From contig JAHAZN010000079.1 of the NCBI GenBank assembly GCA_018385335.1, positions 1 through 49,693 of the forward strand: a stretch of 49,693 nucleotides of DNA, given 5' to 3'. The notes under the pieces were generated by a model. The model made no database searches and was not told where the DNA came from. It worked only from the letters and a program-made list of their open reading frames with translations. The DNA is from Prevotella sp. (GTDB lineage: Bacteria > Bacteroidota > Bacteroidia > Bacteroidales > Bacteroidaceae). The position numbers and the translations under genes were made by a program. Below, one piece after another: positions 1 to 7,414 of this stretch. Each line of letters opens with the position of its first letter. The stretch's first letter is position 1.

Positions 1-42
1 CTCAGTCATTGCCATGGCGAGAAAACGAAGGATGAAATCCAA
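1..42 (+). repeat. Dispersed repeat, copy 1 (42 bp, cut by window edge)
   Basis: These 42 bases are the exact reverse complement of 12638-12679, and 24 of them recur at 3994-4017. Read in the frame starting at base 1 the copy can be translated as LSHCHGEKTKDEIQ, continuing to a TAA at 58-60. The other two copies carry the same GEKTKDEIQ or YEKTKDEIQ reading. The element may extend leftward beyond the window. Its orientation is as if it followed a plus-strand gene lying outside the window, matching the other copies, which sit just behind gene ends. Its nature is unknown. Confidence 0.85.
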
Positions 43-417
43 AGTTTTGTTGGCGCATAATCGTCTAATGGCCGATTTGGGTTTAATAGAAGTGCAAAAG
101 AATCATAATTCTTGGGCATAAATATCACTTATATCCAAATAAATAGGTAATTTTGCAAACAAATATTTATGATGCTGGGTAGAAGACCTATATCTTAGCC
201 AAGATTCCATCACGACATGAAATTGATGACAAACGACATTTATTATCAGCAGCATCTGCTGAGAAATCTCAATAGACCATTTGCTTGGGGGGGGATAATT
301 CTCTCTCACCCATCACCCGCATCCCAAGAGCCTTCCGCTATTGTCACCTGCAGACATGCGCGGAAGGCTCTTGTCGTTTAAAGAATCTACATAACAACAT
401 TTTATAATATATTCTTT
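43..417. other. Intergenic leader region with weak promoter, poly-G tract and hairpin
   Basis: No convincing gene is seen. A -7-like box TAATTTTG lies at 148-155 with no TTTG at the right distance upstream. A run of eight G lies at 287-294. A strong hairpin occupies 325-373. Short open frames on both strands (for example 103-309 minus and 217-381 plus) have no recognisable family and no start signals, so they are not called as genes. Confidence 0.5.
325..373 (+). promoter_or_regulatory. 14-bp perfect hairpin upstream of surface-protein gene
   Basis: CAAGAGCCTTCCGC at 325-338 pairs perfectly with 360-373 around a 21-base loop. Only TCGTTT follows, so the U-tract is weak for a plus-strand terminator. 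It lies 45 bases before the start codon at 418. If transcription starts near 162, downstream of the -7-like box at 148-155, the hairpin would sit in the leader and could act as an attenuator. It could equally be the terminator of a gene outside the window. Confidence 0.5.
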
Positions 418-3400
418 ATGATTAGTAAAACGAAGCAAATGAGAAAGCTACTCACGCTGCTGCTGCTCGTGGTGGCGATGGCTATGCCCAAGGTGGCGTG
501 GTCACAGAGTGATGAGGTGATTACCCCAACAGAACCTACATTATCAGATGGTTTCTATCAGATTGGCACTGCCGGAGAGCTGATGTGGTTCATGCAACAT
601 GTCGCTGATGGTAACACATCGGCTTGTTGCGAACTGACAGCTGATATTGTGCTCAACACCAACCTGCTGCAGACCATTGACGCGGGAAGCACTCCTGTCA
701 ACAAATGGATTGCGCCATCTGAATACAGAGGAACATTTGATGGCAATGGGCACACCATTAGCGGTATTTATCTTCCTATTGAGCGTAGTGATCAAGGAGC
801 TGCCATGTTTCAACAGCTCTATGGTACCATCAAGGAACTTGGTGTCTTGGACTCCTATTTCGGAGGAAAGGGAACATACTATGCCGCTACATTTGCCGGA
901 TATCTCCAAAATAACGGTTCGATTATTGACTGTTACAGCTTTGCCAAGATTGATGGTAGTTATTACAATGGAGGTATTGCTGGAGATTGTAATGGTTCCA
1001 AATCATCTATTACCAACTGTTACTTTGCAGGTAGCATGACATCTACACTAAGTACTTCTTCACCTATTTCTTGTGATTATTATGATGGAGGAACGATAAC
1101 CAACTGTTATTATCTCAGCACCGTAGTAAATACCGGAATGACTGTTACGCGTTCTACCTCAGTAACGAAAGAGACGATGAACAGTGGCAGGGTAGCTTAT
1201 GCTTTGAGGGCAGGAAGAGACAAGAGCCTATGGGGGCAAGAGCTGACAGCAGAGACTAAAGATGATTATCCTAATCTGTCAGGACGCACCGTTTATTGCA
1301 CTCACTTCACCTGCAATGGTCAGCCAAACGATGATGCACTATTTAACAATGATCCAACAACCGAAGCAACTCAGGATGCTCATACTTATGGAGAACCTTC
1401 AGTCACCCTCCCTACCTGCTGCACAGAGAATGGTTATAGGACTCTAACTTGCTCCACCTGCGGACATAAGGAAATAACGGTCTTAGACGCTACCGGCCAC
1501 ACTGATGCAGATGATGACCATGTATGCGATGTCTGTAGTGGGGTCGCCTCAGAGCAGCCGACACTTGTAACAATGGACAACTATGCCGAATTGGGACTTT
1601 CAGCCGACTATGTGGGTTACAGGGCAATTGAGAACATGTATCATCTTTACTATTTTGCAGAGTGTATGAATAGGCAGAGTACAGTTTGGGAAGACACAGG
1701 AAAAGAACCGACCGATGTAAAGTTTGTTCTTAGTAAGGACATCAAGGTGAATGAGCAAGTGTTAGATGAGAATGGCCAGCCTTTAGCATCGCTACAAAAC
1801 CCCATCTTTTGGCTACCTGTTAACATGATATTTGAGGGAGCAACTACCCCCATCATTCTCGATGGCAACAATCATCGTATTAGCGGACTCGCAAAATCCT
1901 CTAATCATCAAAACGGATTTATTGATGTGTTAATAGGTAATATAACAATAAGAAATCTTGGAATCACAGACTCCTATTTCATAGTTTCTGGCTCCAACTT
2001 GAGTGTAGGTTCCATTGCTGCAAGATTATATGGAGGAAAGATAGAGAACTGTTGGTCGGACGCAACAATCACAGCTTCGAATAATTCTGGCAACCCATAC
2101 GCAGGAGGACTTGTAGGCTACATAGATGGAGGAAGTATTATTGAAAGTACGTTCTCTGGATTAATCTGTACAAATTGCAACACTGGAGGAATTGCATTTG
2201 ATATAACTTCCAATGTATCAGAGGCTATGATATCCAAATGTCGTTTCTCAGGAACCATCCAAGCAAATGGTTCTAATGTAATTCATGGGGGTATTACAGT
2301 TTCTGCATATTCCTCCGATTTCAAAGTAACTATAGAAAAATGTATTGCTGATGGAAAGGTTGTCATAAATGGATTTGGAAACAATATAGCAGGAATAATA
2401 AGTAATTATATGACAGGAGATAGCTATGCAAAAGTCAACAACAATATCAGTAGCTTGACAGTAGTAGATAAAGGAGGGAATACAAATCATTACGGTTTGT
2501 TCGGCGCCTTAAATATCAATTCAGAGGAAAATATCATCGCATGCAATGTAAATACCAACAAGAATGTGGTTAAAGCTATATATGGTATCACTATCGCTAA
2601 TGGTGTAACCCCCATCATTAGTCACAATTTCTCTGCTGGTTCTGCTGATGACGACAGCAACGATGAATACATCTGCACCGATGAGACCTTTGCTTCGGGT
2701 AAGGTTGCCTATCTGCTCAATGAATACAACAAGTCAGCGCTCAGCAACAATGAGCCGGTGTGGTATCAGCTGATAGGCGAAGAGAACTATCCCACATTTG
2801 AAGGAGACGCATATTCTGTGGTTTATCATAGCAATGAATTGGGATACTATAACCTTCCTGTTGAGATGGATACATATACCCTCACTGATGGCGAAGCCTA
2901 TGAACCCACAAAGCGTACCCTTGTACACAACTTCACCTACAACCGCACATTCTCAGAGAGTCAGGCAGGCAAGTGGCAGGCGATGTATATTCCGTTTAAG
3001 CTCTCATACGCTGATTGGAGTCCCTATTTTGACGTGGCTGCCATCAACAACTTCCACGAATATACGGACGAGAACGGTGAGGTGAAGAACGTAGAGCTTG
3101 AGGTGCGCATGGTGACGAAGGGGAGTATCAAGGCCAACAGCCCCTGCCTCATACGTCCTAAGACTGCCGGTGAGGTGAACATCCAACTCACCGAAGCAAC
3201 CCTCGAGAAGTCGAAGAGCAATGCCATCTCATGCTCAAGTGTTGGCACCAAATACACCTTCACTGGCATCTACCAGCCCATCAGCAATCTTAAGACCATG
3301 GGGTGCATCTTCCTTACCGGAGGCGAACTGCGCGAAGCTGCCGATGATGAGCAGGTGCTGAAGGCACAACGCTGGTATCTCACACGCGAAGACCTCGGCA

Positions 3401-3636
3401 ACTACCTTGAAGAAACAACGCCTGTCAGTCCAAAGATGAGTACAATCAAGATCCGTGTCATCGGTGATGACGCCACAGGCATAGAGGATATCCAGGTGGT
3501 ACGCAGCATGTCTGCCGCACAACAGTCACGCGAAGGCATCTATGATCTGCAGGGCCGTCAACTCTCTGCTCCTGCCAAAGGTCTGAGCATTATCCGCCAG
3601 GCAAATGGCAGCACAAGAAAAGTAGTGGTAAAATAA
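418..3636 (+). CDS. Secreted GLUG-repeat surface protein with C-terminal sorting-like tail
   Basis: The protein has 1072 residues and a clear signal peptide (KLLTLLLLVVAMAM core, likely cut near residue 29). Residues about 100-210 and 465-640 show glycine-rich GLUG-type repeats (patterns such as GTIKELGVLDSYF and IENCWSDATI), which are known from beta-helical surface proteins. Residues about 315-378 form a cysteine-rich insert with paired CxxC motifs (CSTCGHKE, CDVCSG), which resembles a small metal-stabilised module. The last 35 residues (GIYDLQGRQLSAP...KVVVK) resemble the C-terminal tails of type IX secretion substrates and related Prevotella surface proteins. Either Met1 or Met8 (base 439) could be the start. 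It is followed 15 bases later by the small peptide gene and then a terminator, so the two probably form one unit. An adhesin-like or glycan-facing role is inference. Confidence 0.85.
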   Translation: MISKTKQMRKLLTLLLLVVAMAMPKVAWSQSDEVITPTEPTLSDGFYQIGTAGELMWFMQHVADGNTSACCELTADIVLNTNLLQTIDAGSTPVNKWIAPSEYRGTFDGNGHTISGIYLPIERSDQGAAMFQQLYGTIKELGVLDSYFGGKGTYYAATFAGYLQNNGSIIDCYSFAKIDGSYYNGGIAGDCNGSKSSITNCYFAGSMTSTLSTSSPISCDYYDGGTITNCYYLSTVVNTGMTVTRSTSVTKETMNSGRVAYALRAGRDKSLWGQELTAETKDDYPNLSGRTVYCTHFTCNGQPNDDALFNNDPTTEATQDAHTYGEPSVTLPTCCTENGYRTLTCSTCGHKEITVLDATGHTDADDDHVCDVCSGVASEQPTLVTMDNYAELGLSADYVGYRAIENMYHLYYFAECMNRQSTVWEDTGKEPTDVKFVLSKDIKVNEQVLDENGQPLASLQNPIFWLPVNMIFEGATTPIILDGNNHRISGLAKSSNHQNGFIDVLIGNITIRNLGITDSYFIVSGSNLSVGSIAARLYGGKIENCWSDATITASNNSGNPYAGGLVGYIDGGSIIESTFSGLICTNCNTGGIAFDITSNVSEAMISKCRFSGTIQANGSNVIHGGITVSAYSSDFKVTIEKCIADGKVVINGFGNNIAGIISNYMTGDSYAKVNNNISSLTVVDKGGNTNHYGLFGALNINSEENIIACNVNTNKNVVKAIYGITIANGVTPIISHNFSAGSADDDSNDEYICTDETFASGKVAYLLNEYNKSALSNNEPVWYQLIGEENYPTFEGDAYSVVYHSNELGYYNLPVEMDTYTLTDGEAYEPTKRTLVHNFTYNRTFSESQAGKWQAMYIPFKLSYADWSPYFDVAAINNFHEYTDENGEVKNVELEVRMVTKGSIKANSPCLIRPKTAGEVNIQLTEATLEKSKSNAISCSSVGTKYTFTGIYQPISNLKTMGCIFLTGGELREAADDEQVLKAQRWYLTREDLGNYLEETTPVSPKMSTIKIRVIGDDATGIEDIQVVRSMSAAQQSREGIYDLQGRQLSAPAKGLSIIRQANGSTRKVVVK

Positions 3637-3651
3637 AGTAGACAGAGTGAT

Positions 3652-3840
3652 ATGAAGAAAACATATATCCAACCGTTAATGAAGGAAATAGAAATGGTGG
3701 AAGCATCATTCATCTGTTCCTCTATCTCTACAGGTAGCGGCTATAAGACCGAGTACAACGAATATGTTGGAGGTTTTGGCAGCGAAGGTGGAGAGACAGG
3801 AAAGAATGGATTTGGGGTCTGGTCAGGAGAGATTGACTGA
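3652..3840 (+). CDS. Small peptide of unknown function (MKKTYIQP type)
   Basis: This 62-residue peptide begins MKKTYIQPLMKEIEMVEA and continues with a short Cys/Ser segment (FICSSISTGSG) and a glycine-rich acidic tail. Many short Prevotella and Bacteroides ORFs are recalled to start with a similar MKKxYxxP motif, with a hydrophobic acidic stretch and a Ser/Gly-rich end. Their function is not established. It has no classical signal peptide or membrane segment. It starts 15 bases after the surface-protein gene and ends just before a strong terminator, so cotranscription is likely. The layout (conserved leader-like half, variable Gly-rich half) resembles a peptide precursor, but no modifying enzyme is nearby. 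Confidence 0.75.
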   Translation: MKKTYIQPLMKEIEMVEASFICSSISTGSGYKTEYNEYVGGFGSEGGETGKNGFGVWSGEID

Positions 3841-3865
3841 CGACAGATCACTGATATATGAAGCT

Positions 3866-3900
3866 AAAGAGAGCCGTGGGACAATTCCACGGCTCTCTTT
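3866..3900 (+). terminator. Rho-independent terminator
   Basis: The left arm 3866-3879 pairs perfectly with 3887-3900 around a 7-base loop (GACAATT). The outer A/T pairs provide a TTT end. It lies 25 bases after the stop of the small peptide gene and closes the surface-protein unit. Confidence 0.9.
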
Positions 3901-3991
3901 GGTTATCTGAAGAGGAAGAACTTATAACGCCTCAATCTCTGCCTCCGCCAAACCTGTCATCTCTGATATTTCAGAAGCCGAAAACCTTTTT

Positions 3992-4017
3992 CCTTGGATT
4001 TCATCCTTCGTTTTCTC
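3992..4017 (-). repeat. Dispersed repeat, copy 2 (26 bp)
   Basis: These 26 bases are identical to 12636-12661, and 24 of them match the reverse complement of 1-24... of the left edge (bases 19-42). The copy lies inside the remnant ORF behind the glutaredoxin-like gene and codes for EKTKDEIQG in that frame. It abuts and slightly overlaps the 38-bp direct repeat at 4012-4049. Confidence 0.85.
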
Positions 4018-4049
4018 ATATCGCCAAATAAACCTATAACTAAATGAGA
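4012..4049 (-). repeat. 38-bp direct repeat, copy A
   Basis: It is identical to 4490-4527. The unit has inverted ends (TTTCTCAT at 4012-4019 and ATGAGAAA at 4044-4051). Copies A and B bracket the glutaredoxin-like gene in the same orientation. Translated on the minus strand the unit gives SFSYRFIWRYEK in both copies. Confidence 0.9.
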
Positions 4050-4086
4050 AATGGGCTGATGGGAGGGAAAGGGTGGATTCACCCTT

Positions 4087-4422
4087 CTAACACCCCTTTC
4101 CATCCAAACTACAGGCCCTCCCCTCGCCCTTTGCTTCAGAGGAGGAAAGTGGGCTATTCTGCTCCTCTTTCGGAGTGGAAGCCGTGAGGTCGGGCATAGC
4201 GAAGCTAACGTCTCCCTCTTCCGTTACATAACAGGGGATGCCTATTGCGCCCATGGCCTTGATGGGTTCAAAAGCGGGATGACTGTCACGCAGGTGAAGG
4301 AATGCCTTGAGGTTTCTCACATGTTCACCAATGTCAACAAGCATAAAATTTGGATGGTCCTTGAGCATGGCCTTCACTCTGAAGCAGTCTGGACATGTGC
4401 TCATCACAAAAACTTTTACCAT
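4087..4422 (-). CDS. Glutaredoxin-like thiol-disulfide protein with odd C-terminal extension
   Basis: This 111-residue protein starts MVKVFVMSTCPDC, with the redox motif C10-P-D-C13 of the glutaredoxin/thioredoxin fold. The later part shows the expected beta-alpha pattern and an IGIPCYV segment with the cis-proline region of the fold (IPxxV). Known relatives end after about 80 residues, so residues about 80-111 (a Ser/Lys/Gly-rich stretch ending DGKGC) look like translated non-family DNA. The gene stands alone, has its own promoter at 4475-4506, and is flanked by 38-bp direct repeats. It probably reduces disulfides or mixed thiols in the cytoplasm. The specific partner is unknown. Confidence 0.8.
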   Translation of the reverse strand: MVKVFVMSTCPDCFRVKAMLKDHPNFMLVDIGEHVRNLKAFLHLRDSHPAFEPIKAMGAIGIPCYVTEEGDVSFAMPDLTASTPKEEQNSPLSSSEAKGEGRACSLDGKGC

Positions 4423-4474
4423 AGTCGTAAGGGATAAAGATAATTACTACAAAAGAAATGCAATGGATTGGTCG

Positions 4475-4506
4475 CAAAAATACAAAGAGTTTCTCATATC
4501 GCCAAA
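4475..4506 (-). promoter_or_regulatory. Promoter of glutaredoxin-like gene, -33 box inside a repeat
   Basis: On the minus strand TTTG (4506-4503) lies 20 bases before TATTTTTG (4482-4475), the Bacteroidetes -33/-7 arrangement. The -33 box belongs to repeat copy B and the -7 box lies just outside it. The predicted leader is about 50 bases. Confidence 0.7.
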
Positions 4507-4527
4507 TAAACCTATAACTAAATGAGA
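4490..4527 (-). repeat. 38-bp direct repeat, copy B
   Basis: It is identical to 4012-4049 over 38 bases. It sits upstream of the glutaredoxin-like gene and contributes the -33 promoter box. Confidence 0.9.
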
Positions 4528-4575
4528 TATAGAAGGAGAGGAAAAAGAAATTCACTTGGTTGAGTGCATTAAAAA

Positions 4576-4604
4576 AGGTAGAACATACTTGTGACATTCT
4601 ACCT
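4576..4604 (-). terminator. Orphan terminator-like hairpin
   Basis: AGGTAGAA (4576-4583) pairs with 4597-4604. On the minus strand six T follow the stem, as in a rho-independent terminator, yet no minus-strand gene ends here. On the plus strand the stem is followed by CTTATTTTA. It may be left from a lost gene or mark the end of an unseen short transcript starting near the Sel1 promoter. Confidence 0.45.
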
Positions 4605-4700
4605 CTTATTTTATCGCAAAAAAATAGTATTCGTTTGATTCGGTAGGTGAGAAAAAAGTAATTTACGCAGCTGTTCTTCTTTAATCTCGATAAAAATGTG

Positions 4701-4708
4701 TACATTTG
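4701..4708 (+). promoter_or_regulatory. -7 box of Sel1/TPR gene
   Basis: TACATTTG matches TAnnTTTG. No TTTG is seen at the -33 distance. Transcription would start near 4712, which excludes the alternative TTG at 4706 as a start codon. Confidence 0.5.
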
Positions 4709-4756
4709 CATCAACTAATGTGTCGCAATGTGAACAAACCTCAAACAGCAGTTCCT

Positions 4757-6670
4757 ATGAATGAGCAAATCAAAGACTTTATCCTCAATTTCAAGACTCA
4801 GGAGGCCTTTTGGGCACTCGCTGATGGCGTGATGAATGACTCGGAAAAACAGAAGTATCTGCTCCGCTTCTTGTCATTCAAGAATAATGTGGCACTACTG
4901 ATAGAGGATGTTGAGAAAATCAAAACACTGGCCGATGAGGGTAATCCATATATGCAATATGCCTATGCCCGCTATCATGAGATACTCATGCCGGAGCCGG
5001 AATCCAAGGATATCATCATAGACTACTGCACGAAAGCAATTGCCGGTGGGGTGGCTGATGCACACATGTGTATAGCCTTAGGTTGGCGAGACGGTGATTT
5101 TGGTGAGGTGGACCACACACGATATATCGATGAGTATCGGAAGGCACTTGAAGAGGGAAGCAGAAGAGCCTTTTATCATCATATTTCCCTCCTGATCTAT
5201 GGCGAATACGACAACAAAGCCGATCCCCACAAGGCATACGATGAGGCAGAGTGTCTGCTTAACTTAGACACCGAGATGCCCGACGCCATGCTCTACCGAT
5301 TGATGGGGACGGCCTCCGAGAAATTAGGAAGAAAAGCAGATGCTATCAACTGTTTTGAGTTGGCAGTGAAATGGGGTGACATGCATTCCATCTACGAGGA
5401 GGCCACGTGCGCCTACGTCGATGATGAGGGTTGTATTATTGATCGCCAGGAGTTCATTCAGAAGCTTGATGAGGGACGTGAGTTTGGTCTCACAGAGTCC
5501 TATCTGCTCGATCTGTTCCTGTTGGACGATGATACCTACAATGCCTTGAGTGAACAAGGTAAAGCTACCCTGCCCGATGCGTTGAAGGATGAGCTGCAGT
5601 TGGCATGGCTGCAAGGCGACAACCTTGCCCCATATTTCCTCGGACAGTATCATGAGAATGGGAATTATGGTTTTACACAGGACCACGAAGAAGCCTTTAT
5701 GTGGTATTCGAGGGGGGCTATTCTCCGTTCGCCTCTATGTTATGATGCGCTTGCAAAGATGATTCTTGACAACCACTCTGCCCCCGATGGCTACGACGAG
5801 GCATACGGTTATGAGTGTGCCTACAAGGCTCTTAACCTTGATAACAAGGACCCTGACTACATAAAAAATGTATATCGTGGCTACCAAAAGGGATTCCTCA
5901 CCCATCATGCTGCCATGATAGAAAGTTTCTATCTACCTCAATATGAGAAACTGACGGGTGAACTCTTGGCTGATTATGACGATTTTGATGTTCATGAAGA
6001 TGACAACCACGAGTACCGATGTGATGGTGAACAAGAACAGGAGATGGAGGAGGATATGCAGCGTGACAAGGTGGTGGGCGGCATAAACCCTGACTTTGCC
6101 TGGCAGACCTGCACAGAATGTGTGGAAGAAGCCGAGGAGAGATGGCGCAATCAAAAGAACTGTTGGGAGATTGCCGAACTCGTCCGCACATACCTCAAGG
6201 CAGCAAAAGATTTGCTCAGCATCCAACAGATGATCAACGAGCTATACGCTACAAACAAACGGATGCTTGACGTGCTGCATGACCATCCGCGCTTGAAACT
6301 GCAGCTGATGAGATGTCAAATGGATACACTCTATGAGATCGAGCTACAGCAGGGTCACGAGTTGTCCATCACCGAAGACCTTCAGAACGAGATAAAAACT
6401 CAGGAGAAGAACATCCGTTTAGCTGACGAAGGCCGACTGGATGAGATTCCTCAGACGGGACATCTGAAACGCGATCCTGTGGAATGGACAGCACGCTATG
6501 AGGAAGTGATTGATGAGGCTGAAAGGGAAGCCCATGAACAGCTGAAGGATGTACCTCGAGGCATGGGTTTCTGCTTTGCCTACTGGCCCGAAAAAAGAGA
6601 GGCTCTCGCAAGACGTGGCGTGGAATGGCGCGACCCACATCTGATGAATCCACACGTCATATTTGACTGA
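4757..6670 (+). CDS. Sel1-like/TPR repeat protein
   Basis: This is a 637-residue acidic cytoplasmic protein made of helical repeats. Segments such as YMQYAYARYHEI, DAHMCIALGW, APYFLGQYHENGNYGFTQDHEEAFMWYSRGA and AYGYECAYKAL fit the Sel1/TPR pattern (A, G and Y at fixed spacing), mostly between residues 50 and 380. An acidic low-complexity stretch follows near residues 415-435, then a long charged helical C-terminus. No signal peptide or membrane segment is visible. The start is taken at ATG 4757 (MNEQIKDF). An in-frame ATG at 4718 would leave a leader of only about 6 bases. Sel1 proteins usually scaffold protein complexes; the partner here is not indicated. Confidence 0.75.
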   Translation: MNEQIKDFILNFKTQEAFWALADGVMNDSEKQKYLLRFLSFKNNVALLIEDVEKIKTLADEGNPYMQYAYARYHEILMPEPESKDIIIDYCTKAIAGGVADAHMCIALGWRDGDFGEVDHTRYIDEYRKALEEGSRRAFYHHISLLIYGEYDNKADPHKAYDEAECLLNLDTEMPDAMLYRLMGTASEKLGRKADAINCFELAVKWGDMHSIYEEATCAYVDDEGCIIDRQEFIQKLDEGREFGLTESYLLDLFLLDDDTYNALSEQGKATLPDALKDELQLAWLQGDNLAPYFLGQYHENGNYGFTQDHEEAFMWYSRGAILRSPLCYDALAKMILDNHSAPDGYDEAYGYECAYKALNLDNKDPDYIKNVYRGYQKGFLTHHAAMIESFYLPQYEKLTGELLADYDDFDVHEDDNHEYRCDGEQEQEMEEDMQRDKVVGGINPDFAWQTCTECVEEAEERWRNQKNCWEIAELVRTYLKAAKDLLSIQQMINELYATNKRMLDVLHDHPRLKLQLMRCQMDTLYEIELQQGHELSITEDLQNEIKTQEKNIRLADEGRLDEIPQTGHLKRDPVEWTARYEEVIDEAEREAHEQLKDVPRGMGFCFAYWPEKREALARRGVEWRDPHLMNPHVIFD

Positions 6671-6715
6671 GAGAGGGCTGTCAGAAGGGAAAGAGCAATG
6701 GCAGAACAAGCACCA

Positions 6716-6808
6716 TTACCACACCCATGACAAGCTGCAGAGGAAGACCCACCTTGAGAGAGCAAAAGCCACAGAGGCCAGTAGCAGTACAATGAGTGTT
6801 AACAACAT
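6716..6808 (-). CDS. Possible 30-residue hydrophobic microprotein
   Basis: An ATG at 6808 lies 5 bases after the stop of the HEAT-like gene and opens 30 codons to a TAA at 6716-6718. The peptide (MLLTLIVLLLASVAFALSRW and on) is almost entirely hydrophobic and would form one membrane helix. Its position suggests translational coupling to the gene before it. No family is recognised and a chance ORF is quite possible. Confidence 0.3.
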   Translation of the reverse strand: MLLTLIVLLLASVAFALSRWVFLCSLSWVW

Positions 6809-6813
6809 AGCGA

Positions 6814-7332
6814 CTATCTTTGGGTGATGTTAATAATTCTCTTACGCACGCTCCTTACAGCAGGGCTATAATAGTCCATCTCCATCGCCTCCACTGTGCG
6901 CCTCAACTCGCCCATCAGCTCGGGATAGAAGCTACACATCCGGTAGGCCAGTTTCATACAGAGCGACTGGATGCCCGGAAACTCCTTGACATCAGCCATG
7001 TGTTCCAGACAGAAGTCGAGGAAATCTGTTCTCACCTCCCCCTCCTCCATCTTCAACCTCTCAACGATGTTGAGTGACAGACGTCTCACTGACGAGTTGG
7101 GAGTAGTCATGGCGAGGTCGATAAGGCTGTTCTGCAAGGGTTTTAACTGCATGAGCTCTGAGTTTGAAGCTTTAGTGAGCCCCCACAACGCATTGCGTGC
7201 CACCTGATAATCCTCGTCTCTCATCATCGTCTCACAGAAATCAACAAAGTTACCTGTATCTTTCAACTCCTGATAGATAGCGAGTGCCTCACCTTCACTA
7301 TAAGCACCTTTCAAACGTTCTCTTGTCATCAT
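6814..7332 (-). CDS. HEAT-like helical repeat protein
   Basis: This 172-residue protein is all-helical with regular repeats (VARNALWGLTKAS, SVRRLSLNIVERLKM, AVRSVRKRIINI), as in HEAT/ARM-type proteins. It has no signal peptide, membrane segment or catalytic motif. It lies 82 bases downstream of GreA on the same strand and may share its transcript. Function is unknown. The start may be either of two adjacent ATGs. Confidence 0.65.
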   Translation of the reverse strand: MMTRERLKGAYSEGEALAIYQELKDTGNFVDFCETMMRDEDYQVARNALWGLTKASNSELMQLKPLQNSLIDLAMTTPNSSVRRLSLNIVERLKMEEGEVRTDFLDFCLEHMADVKEFPGIQSLCMKLAYRMCSFYPELMGELRRTVEAMEMDYYSPAVRSVRKRIINITQR

Positions 7333-7414
7333 ATCTCTACAAAGATAAAGTCACCACCTACCCCATCTATTCTCATCTCTCACCAGAAGCGCTATGATCT
7401 CCTCACGAGAAGGA

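Larger units (their letters stand above)
3922..4086 (-). pseudogene. Remnant ORF with Rpn-like C-terminal tail, in frame after the glutaredoxin stop
   Basis: On the minus strand, directly after the TAG of the glutaredoxin-like gene and in the same frame, 54 codons stay open to a TAA at 3922-3924. The end reads FSASEISEMTGLAEAEIEAL. This closely resembles the short helical tail (TGLSxEEIExL) that ends many Rpn-family PD-(D/E)XK nuclease/transposase proteins. The middle part (YRFIWRYEKTKDEIQ) is encoded by the dispersed repeats at 4012-4049 and 3992-4017. No nuclease core is present, so this is best seen as a decayed fragment. Readthrough of the single TAG would add it to the glutaredoxin protein. 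The family assignment rests on tail similarity only. Confidence 0.5.
4423..4756. other. Intergenic region between divergent genes
   Basis: It holds the glutaredoxin promoter (4475-4506), 38-bp repeat copy B (4490-4527), an orphan hairpin (4576-4604) and the -7 box of the Sel1 gene (4701-4708). No protein-coding or recognised RNA gene was found in it. Confidence 0.6.

Noticed and set aside
103..309. 68-codon minus-strand frame near the left edge
   Set aside because: No family or start signal, and the poly-G tract lies within its first codons; more likely leader DNA.
3992..4527. 38-bp repeats as a CRISPR array
   Set aside because: Only two copies 440 bases apart with a gene between them; no regular spacers and no cas genes.
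4334..4714. 126-codon minus-strand frame upstream of the glutaredoxin gene
   Set aside because: It contains the glutaredoxin promoter, repeat copy B and a hairpin, and has no family features.
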